Positions 58,582 to 64,000 of a stretch of 64,000 bases of DNA are shown here, piece by piece. The position numbers and the translations under genes were made by a program. Location of the stretch: positions 262,989-326,988 of the forward strand of contig QANZ01027232.1 in NCBI GenBank assembly GCA_003254925.1. Direction: 5' to 3'. Under the pieces are notes generated by a model that was not told the origin of the DNA, searched no databases, and saw nothing but the letters and a program-made list of their open reading frames with translations. The first letter of the stretch is position 1. Each line of letters opens with the position of its first letter. This stretch comes from Chamaecrista fasciculata. Lineage: Eukaryota; Streptophyta; Magnoliopsida; Fabales; Fabaceae.

Positions 58582-58864
58582 TGTTATAAAATATAAGAAA
58601 TATGAATACTCAAAGAATAGAGAAAAGTAAGAGGGGAGAGTGGTTCTTATCATTCAACTCATTTCATCCACTTTACATCAACACCTAAAGCCTCTATTTA
58701 TAGGCTAAAGGATCTATAAGGGAGATGTACCAACTTAATGTACATAATGAAGGGATAAGGTCATATTCATGTACATAGAGAAAGTAAAGGAAAACTCAAA
58801 CTTCTATGCATAGAGAATACCAAAAGACAAATGTGGATATTCACAAACATAATTATTTATAACA
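58582..58864 (-). repeat. LTR (5' LTR in element orientation)
   Basis: 283 bp, partner of 53485-53767; followed by the 5-bp duplication caatt. Confidence 0.95.
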
Positions 58865-58869
58865 CAATT

Positions 58870-59620
58870 GAGTTTATAATCAAACAAAAAAAAACAATAT
58901 CTTGTCTTGTTTAAAACCTAGTACGATAAATTCAAAATTGAGTTATATTTAATTAATATTTTTTTATTTAATTGAGATCATCAATCAAATCAATCAAATA
59001 AAATAAAATTGAACGGGAAAGTGAGATTGGGACATTTATTAATCATTTTTTTTACTAACTCGGGTCTTCCTTGAGTTCCTCCTCTCATTTAATTTGTCTC
59101 TGGTTGGGCTAATTAAATCCAAACCAATTTAAGGTTAATAGATTCAATTCGATCCACACTAAATGACCTAAAATCGATAGAGTGATATGATTGTTTGGAA
59201 AGTTTTTGTTAAAAATTGATTATATATTTATATCGCATCTAAACTAAATTGATTATATATTTATATCACATCTAAATTAAATTGATTATAATATAATGTT
59301 ATTTTAATTTAATTTTTACGACAGTATGATCTCGTTATTATAGTGTGTGACTCAAAATGAGACCAATCTTATACTCACCCCGTGTCTGTAGAAGATAAAA
59401 AGTTAAAACTTCTCTTCAATCCCAAATGAGAACTTTCTAAATAATCTGAACTACTCTTAACCAATGATTATTGTGAGAATATGATCAATCATTTAACCAA
59501 TGATAAAAGAAAAAATAAAGACAATTTTTCAGTTCATTTATGTGAATGAAATATACTTTTTAATCCCTCAAATATTACCAACATTTACTCATGAATCTTT
59601 CATCGTAAAAGAAACATAGA
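58870..59620. other. AT-rich spacer with 33-bp tandem repeat
   Basis: No gene. From 59215 a 33-bp unit (attgattatatatttatatc...) is repeated about 2.3 times to about 59290. Confidence 0.6.
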
Positions 59621-61051
59621 GCCCAGTTCGTTTACACTCTGATTATAATCTGCTCTGATTATAATCGTAATAAGCATGTTTGTTTGCGCTTTTTTCTGAT
59701 CAAATTATAATCATAATTTTTTTATAATCAAACACACTCAATTACACTTATATCCCTATATATATATACCTATAATTACCTATACTCTAATACAATCAAT
59801 TACCCATCACAAGGGTAAAATGGTCATTTACTTCAACATTATATTGGGCTAAATTGTCATTTTATTCAAATAATTTAGGACTGAAATTAATATTTTAACC
59901 ATACTTTCTTGTTCTCTCTCTCTCTCTCTCTCTCTCTCTCGCGCAGATGACGGTCTTCCAGGTATCGTGGCAGCCTCCACCTCCGCCGGTATGAACGTTC
60001 CGGCGATGGTGTGTTGAAGGCTCGAAGCTGAAGGTTCCTCGAAGAAAAGCACTTGGACCACTACTCTCAATGGAAGCCTCTTGTTCTGTGTTGCGTGCGT
60101 GCCTCAAGTGTTAGCTTCCAGCAATCCATCACTACGCAAATTCTCTCGCGTTCTGATTTTGATATCCAAGGATGCGCCTACATTAATTGCACACAATAGA
60201 TCATTTCAGTAAAATTAATCACAGAATCGGTGCTAATTAATTAATTAATTAATTGTGTATTTTACCTTGAGACAGTCGTCGATTCGATTTCCGACAAGCA
60301 CCAACGCCGACAACCTGCCGTCTCCTCCTCCGTCGTCAATTGGAGCATCGTCGTTACTTTCATCTTGTGTTTATACTAAGAGAGAGAGAGAGAGATGGAG
60401 ATGAGAGAGAGAGAGAGAAGAGACGAGAGAGAGAGAGACGAGAAGGAGGGAGAGAGAGACCTGAGAGGGAGAGACGAGAGAGAGGATCAATTATGCCAAA
60501 TTGAAAAAAAAAATTGGGTCCAGAGTATTTTTCTCTTCTCTCTCATCTTGTGTCAAACGGTGGACCATTTTTTTTAGTGGTCCACCGAATGTCAGGGCCT
60601 GATTCGAAAAAATGCTACACTTTAGTCCTTTCGGTCCACCATTTTGTAGGCAAAAATAAGTTCGGTCGACCAAACAAAATAATCACCTCCAAAGTAGCAT
60701 ATGATTATAATCATAATTTTACGTTTTTCAAGGCAAACAGTGACATAATTTAATTTTTTTAAAAGCAACAATCAGTCAATCACATCCAAACACACTTTAA
60801 TTATAATCAAATCACATCTTACTTTTTCCTACTTTTTTCAACTTTTTCTTCCATTTCTACCCCTATACAATTTATCAATTTCCTTACCTTTCTATCTACC
60901 AACCACAATCATTACATATCCATTTTAATAATTTCACACCAAATAATCAACTTTCATCAAAACACCAATACACAAATAATCAACTTTGATTATAATCATA
61001 CTTTAATTATAATCGAAGCATATTTTATTATAAGCGCAAACGAACTGAACC
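59621..61051. mobile_element. Harbinger-like non-autonomous element, third relative
   Basis: The left end gcccagttcgtttacactct and the reverse complement of the right end (ggttcagttcgtttgcgctt) are similar, and a 3-bp direct repeat AGA flanks them (59618-59620 and 61052-61054). Terminal regions carry repeated gattataatc words. Inside, on the reverse strand, are segments homologous to the element in the RING-LON intron, for example gtaatgattgtggttggt (around 60900) and ataggtaattataggta (around 59770). It has a (TC)n tract at about 59912-59940 and GA-rich repeats at about 60380-60485. No transposase was seen. AGA is not the usual TWA duplication, so classification rests on homology. Confidence 0.65.
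60380..60485. repeat. GA-rich simple-sequence tract
   Basis: Imperfect (GA)n with interspersed GACGAGA words inside the Harbinger-like element; frames across it encode only E/R repeats. Confidence 0.85.
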
Positions 61052-61103
61052 AGAGTCAAAATGGGCGGACAAAACAAATTATTGATAATACAACAAACAA
61101 ACA

Positions 61104-61319
61104 TCAAATATAACATTTCCTACATGGGTGCATAATGATCAATCTATCAGTCAAAACAACAAGGTTCACACAAAAAGAGACATCATTCAAAATAGTAAAA
61201 TCGACGTTGTTCTGGCCAGCAAACTCTACAAGCTTGTCAACAACAATATTCCCTTCTCTCAAAACATGCACAATATTATAGTCAGACTCAGAGTGAATGA
61301 GACAAGATCTAACCTGCAC
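61104..61319 (-). pseudogene. RNase H-like fragment, probably from a LINE
   Basis: A 71-residue frame contains NIVHVLREGNIVVDKLVEFA, which resembles the end of the plant RVT_3-type RNase H domain (pattern H-V-x-R-x-x-N-x-x-A-D-x-L-A). That domain is found at the tail of many plant LINE polyproteins and in small host RNase H-like genes. The usual Ala-Asp reads Val-Asp here. No reverse transcriptase region is seen upstream on the minus strand, so it is a fragment. It could also be a last exon of a small host gene; an AG acceptor (tgtgcag) does lie just upstream on the minus strand. Confidence 0.5.
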
Positions 61320-61320
61320 A

Positions 61321-63640
61321 TTTTAGTAAGAGAAACATAATGATGTGTAGAAAAATCTATAACATTATTCAACTAGTTAACGGTATACAAGCTAATTGGG
61401 TCACATCTAATTTTCTTGGCTAACTTTGATGTCAAAATAGATAGTCTAAAGTTCATGTAAAAGACTTGAGCTTCTTCGAAACACGCATAACTCTTGATGA
61501 TTTCTTATGATTGAAGATATTTGCCCAAAACCCTGTAAGCGTAGACTGTAAGCGGAAGCAACTTTAATCGAGTCAATTGGAATGCTGTAACATTGAAACT
61601 AAAACAACAGAGAGCGTATCTGATTCATCCATCTCGAGATCTAAACTCTAAGAACTAGGTCTTCCTCTCTGTGCCCTTAGCCCTTTAGTTGTGTAGTGAC
61701 TGTAATGGGGGGCTCACTTAGCGTTAGGGTTAGAGAGGGGACCTAGCCTATACGTATATTTGTCTTACTAGGCCCTCCCATCACGGGCTTCAATAAAACC
61801 CTAAAAGGCGTACACTTAGCTACATATTAGACTTTTAATATAATGTGTGCTAAAGCCTAAATGATTATTACTTTATACTTTGGGCTTATCTTTTATTGGA
61901 CTATCTATTAACCAATTTTTTTATTAAACCAAATAAAGTACTTTAGACAATTAATGTGAGCCCAATATATAATATATTTTTTTCTAACAAACCCTACCAC
62001 CAATAATTAAAAAAATGTTTTTTTTTGTTTATTTTATAAACTACAAAATGAATGAGCTTATCTTTCATGGACTAAAAAGTTGTTTTCCTCTCTTAATTAT
62101 TGTATGCAACCATTAGTTGGTGAATGGTGAGGAAGCCAATATATATACTCTCAAATGGTTACTTGAATTTCCTCACTCCTAATTCCTACCACCAATTATT
62201 AGACATATAGCACTTGTTCACAATTAGTAATGCAGGGAGGAAAAATAACTCATCCCAAAATGTAATATATGTTATCTACCAAAAATAAAAATGTAATAGA
62301 TGTTTATAAATTGTATTTATTAGGTTGGTATTTGGGTGTTGATCAAAAGTAAATAAACACAGAATAATGATTTATACTGAACGTTCAAGTCTATGGGTCC
62401 AGGTCGAAAAATGGATAATTAAAGAAGTACCAAATTCAAGAATGAAAAGGAATATTTTCCGCTACATCTGAATATTAAAAATATAATTTCTTACCTATAT
62501 TTTATCTATCATATTAAACTCTTCGGCAAAGAAAAATAATAATAATAATAACAATAATAATAATAACATTAACTCCTACCACTTATCTTGGCTTTGACTT
62601 TTGAGGCTTAGAAATTAAATGGATGCAACTGTATGGCTTTCTTTTTTCTTTTTCTTAAAGTGTCCATTGAATCATGTTATATGAGAAAGGTTAATTAGAA
62701 GGTCTCGCAATTCAAGAGGTATATAGCACATGAACAGAAGTGAAAGTATTAAAATTCATTAAAACTTAAAATTAAGATTGGTATAGATTGAAGCCAAAAA
62801 AAAAAATGATATTGGTGGGAATTTAGATAATTTTGAAAAATGATTGTAAATATAATGACAAATTAGTGTATTTCTCTATATTAATAATCTTTAACCAAAA
62901 AAAAAACCATTTTTTTGCCATTAAAAAAAAACAAAGGAGACAACGATTCCGAGATATATAAATTTTTGCTTGACAATACGGACGTTTGAAATTCCAAAAT
63001 CAATAATTTTTTTATAAAATGAGGTAACTAATTGAATTCGGATCTCTTATATTATATTATAGATGAAGTGCTAAAAGAAAAATAAACATTTAAAAAGAGA
63101 AAATGTTAGAAAATTCATGTCTGTAAATAATTTCATTGAGTGATTACATTATAATTTTAAGATTTAGTTAAAATATGCTTACTGTTTCTCTTATACAAAT
63201 ATTTTAGTGAATTTCGTTGATATTTTGATATGAATGATATTGCAAATTATAATTTCTATTCTATTTCACTATAATTTAATTTATGTTCATCATGTTTAAA
63301 TATTTATATTTAAACTTTACATCAATTAAACTATCATAAAATCGTTGTCCTTTAAATAAAGGAATAAACTTAAGTAATGTACTATAAATTAAGACACGTG
63401 GCAAACTTAAATATCTATCATGATAGTAAAAAATATATAAAATATCACATTCTTTTTGGCTGATATTGAAAAGGTAATGTATAAATAAAATATTTATTAT
63501 AAAAATCCTCGGGTAAAATAAAACTTATCTAAATTTCCTTCTTGACAAAATGAGGGTCAATATAATTTAGTCCAACTTTAGGAGAATGTTAATACAATTC
63601 ATTCAATAAAATTACAAGGTCATAATATAACAAAGGTCAA
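61321..63640. other. Spacer, unrecognised segment then AT-rich sequence
   Basis: 61500-61830 has more balanced base composition than its surroundings and holds gene-like words but no frame I recognise. The remainder is AT-rich with a (TAA)n stretch at about 62538-62566. No RNA gene was identified. Confidence 0.45.
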
Positions 63641-64000
63641 AAGATCAAAGTGGTCACAAATATATGGATTAGATTTCAAATTGGTCTTAAATATTTTATT
63701 TGTTTCAGATTGGTCCCACATATTTTCATAATTTTATTAAATTGGCTCTAAACTACTAATAAAATTAGAATTATATTTCTCTTATTTCAAGTTTGAATAC
63801 AATAAAATTAGAATTACTGCCTTACTAGTTTCTTTTGACGTGTAGTTTTTCTATCAAGTTGGGATCATTGACAAACGAAGTTAAATCAGATCTTGAAGAT
63901 GGACCGCTCATTTCATAGTTGAAGAAACAAAGTTAGTCTTCTGTCTCTTGTTTCAAGTCGAATGTAATGAAATTGAAATTATGTGTTAACTCTTAAAGAA
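63641..64000. mobile_element. Fold-back element related to 3521-4062, cut by the window end
   Basis: It begins with aggtcaaaagatcaaagtgg followed by attggtcttaaatatttta and cagattggtcccacatattt units. It then matches the centre of the 3521-4062 element with moderate divergence, for example tcaagttgggatcattgaca against the tccagtcggggtcgttagca stretch, and cgctcatttcatagttgaa against actcatttcatggtcaaac. The right arm and duplication lie outside the window. Confidence 0.65.

Larger units (their letters stand above)
53485..58864 (-). mobile_element. Decayed Ty1/copia-type LTR retrotransposon
   Basis: A fossil element of 5380 bp. Two 283-bp LTRs (53485-53767 and 58582-58864) begin TGTTAT and end ATAACA, and a 5-bp target duplication caatt flanks both sides (53480-53484 and 58865-58869). 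The orientation is minus: a purine-rich tract (attcaagggggag on the minus strand) lies beside the left LTR, and a primer-site-like segment (gttatcagcacgagc on the minus strand) lies just inside the right LTR. Short protein-like traces on the minus strand, near 56550-56620 (GAG-pre-integrase-like) and 56200-56400 (integrase-like), point to Ty1/copia. The interior is broken throughout, with many breaks and no long reading frame. The LTRs differ at about two of 283 positions, which suggests insertion within the last few hundred thousand years under usual plant rates. Confidence 0.88.

Noticed and set aside
61128-61340. A plus-strand frame over the RNase H-like fragment
   Set aside because: It is antisense to the better-supported minus-strand fragment and shows no family pattern.

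Overview
The window is nuclear DNA of a flowering plant, most likely a eudicot. It has intron-rich genes with GT-AG splice sites, AT-rich spacers, many small DNA transposons, one LTR retrotransposon, and plant-only families: a TOC1-type CCT protein, a GT34 xyloglucan xylosyltransferase, a CrRLK1L receptor kinase and a class II formin. The species cannot be named from the sequence. Two runs of N (4398-4407 and 43884-43906) and one single N (51739) show that it comes from an assembled scaffold.

Layout: (1) 443-1950 (+), the last two exons of a clock gene, TOC1/PRR1, with the CCT domain; the receiver domain lies left of the window. (2) 3349-4248, nested fold-back transposons. (3) 4789-6165 (+), an intact, intron-less XXT5-type xyloglucan 6-xylosyltransferase. 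(4) 8699-10285 (-), a small membrane protein with two possible terminal exons. (5) 10286-15442, a spacer with three or more small transposons. (6) 15443-25742 (+), an 18-exon gene for a 486-residue TPR + RING + LON-substrate-binding-domain protein. Every intron is GT-AG and the exon lengths sum to an exact reading frame. Introns 8 and 15 carry transposons. (7) 26827-29419 (+), a CrRLK1L receptor-kinase pseudogene with one stop and two frameshifts. (8) 29420-36160, a spacer dominated by a 2.4-kb Harbinger-like element that itself contains a fold-back element. (9) 36161-37201 (+), an intact six-span membrane protein of unknown role. (10) 39839-50409 (-), a 17-exon class II formin of 1506 residues (PTEN-like, very long poly-proline FH1, FH2), with a fold-back transposon in intron 14. 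(11) 51870-52310, a fold-back element. (12) 53485-58864, a decayed Ty1/copia-type element in minus orientation with near-identical LTRs. (13) 59621-61051, a third Harbinger-like relative. (14) About 61100-61320, an RNase H-like fragment. (15) 61321-64000, a spacer ending in a fold-back element cut by the window edge.

The genes form no operon or cluster; they are unrelated neighbours. No new multi-gene system was found. The most unusual structure is in the repeats. At least five fold-back elements, four of them with 9-bp target duplications (Mutator-like), are built as inverted arrays of short units containing a GGACCAAA-type motif. The same motif is iterated inside two Harbinger-like elements that have 3-bp duplications. 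Other items worth checking are the alternative terminal exons at 8699-9709 and the copia element whose LTRs look recent while its interior is degenerate.
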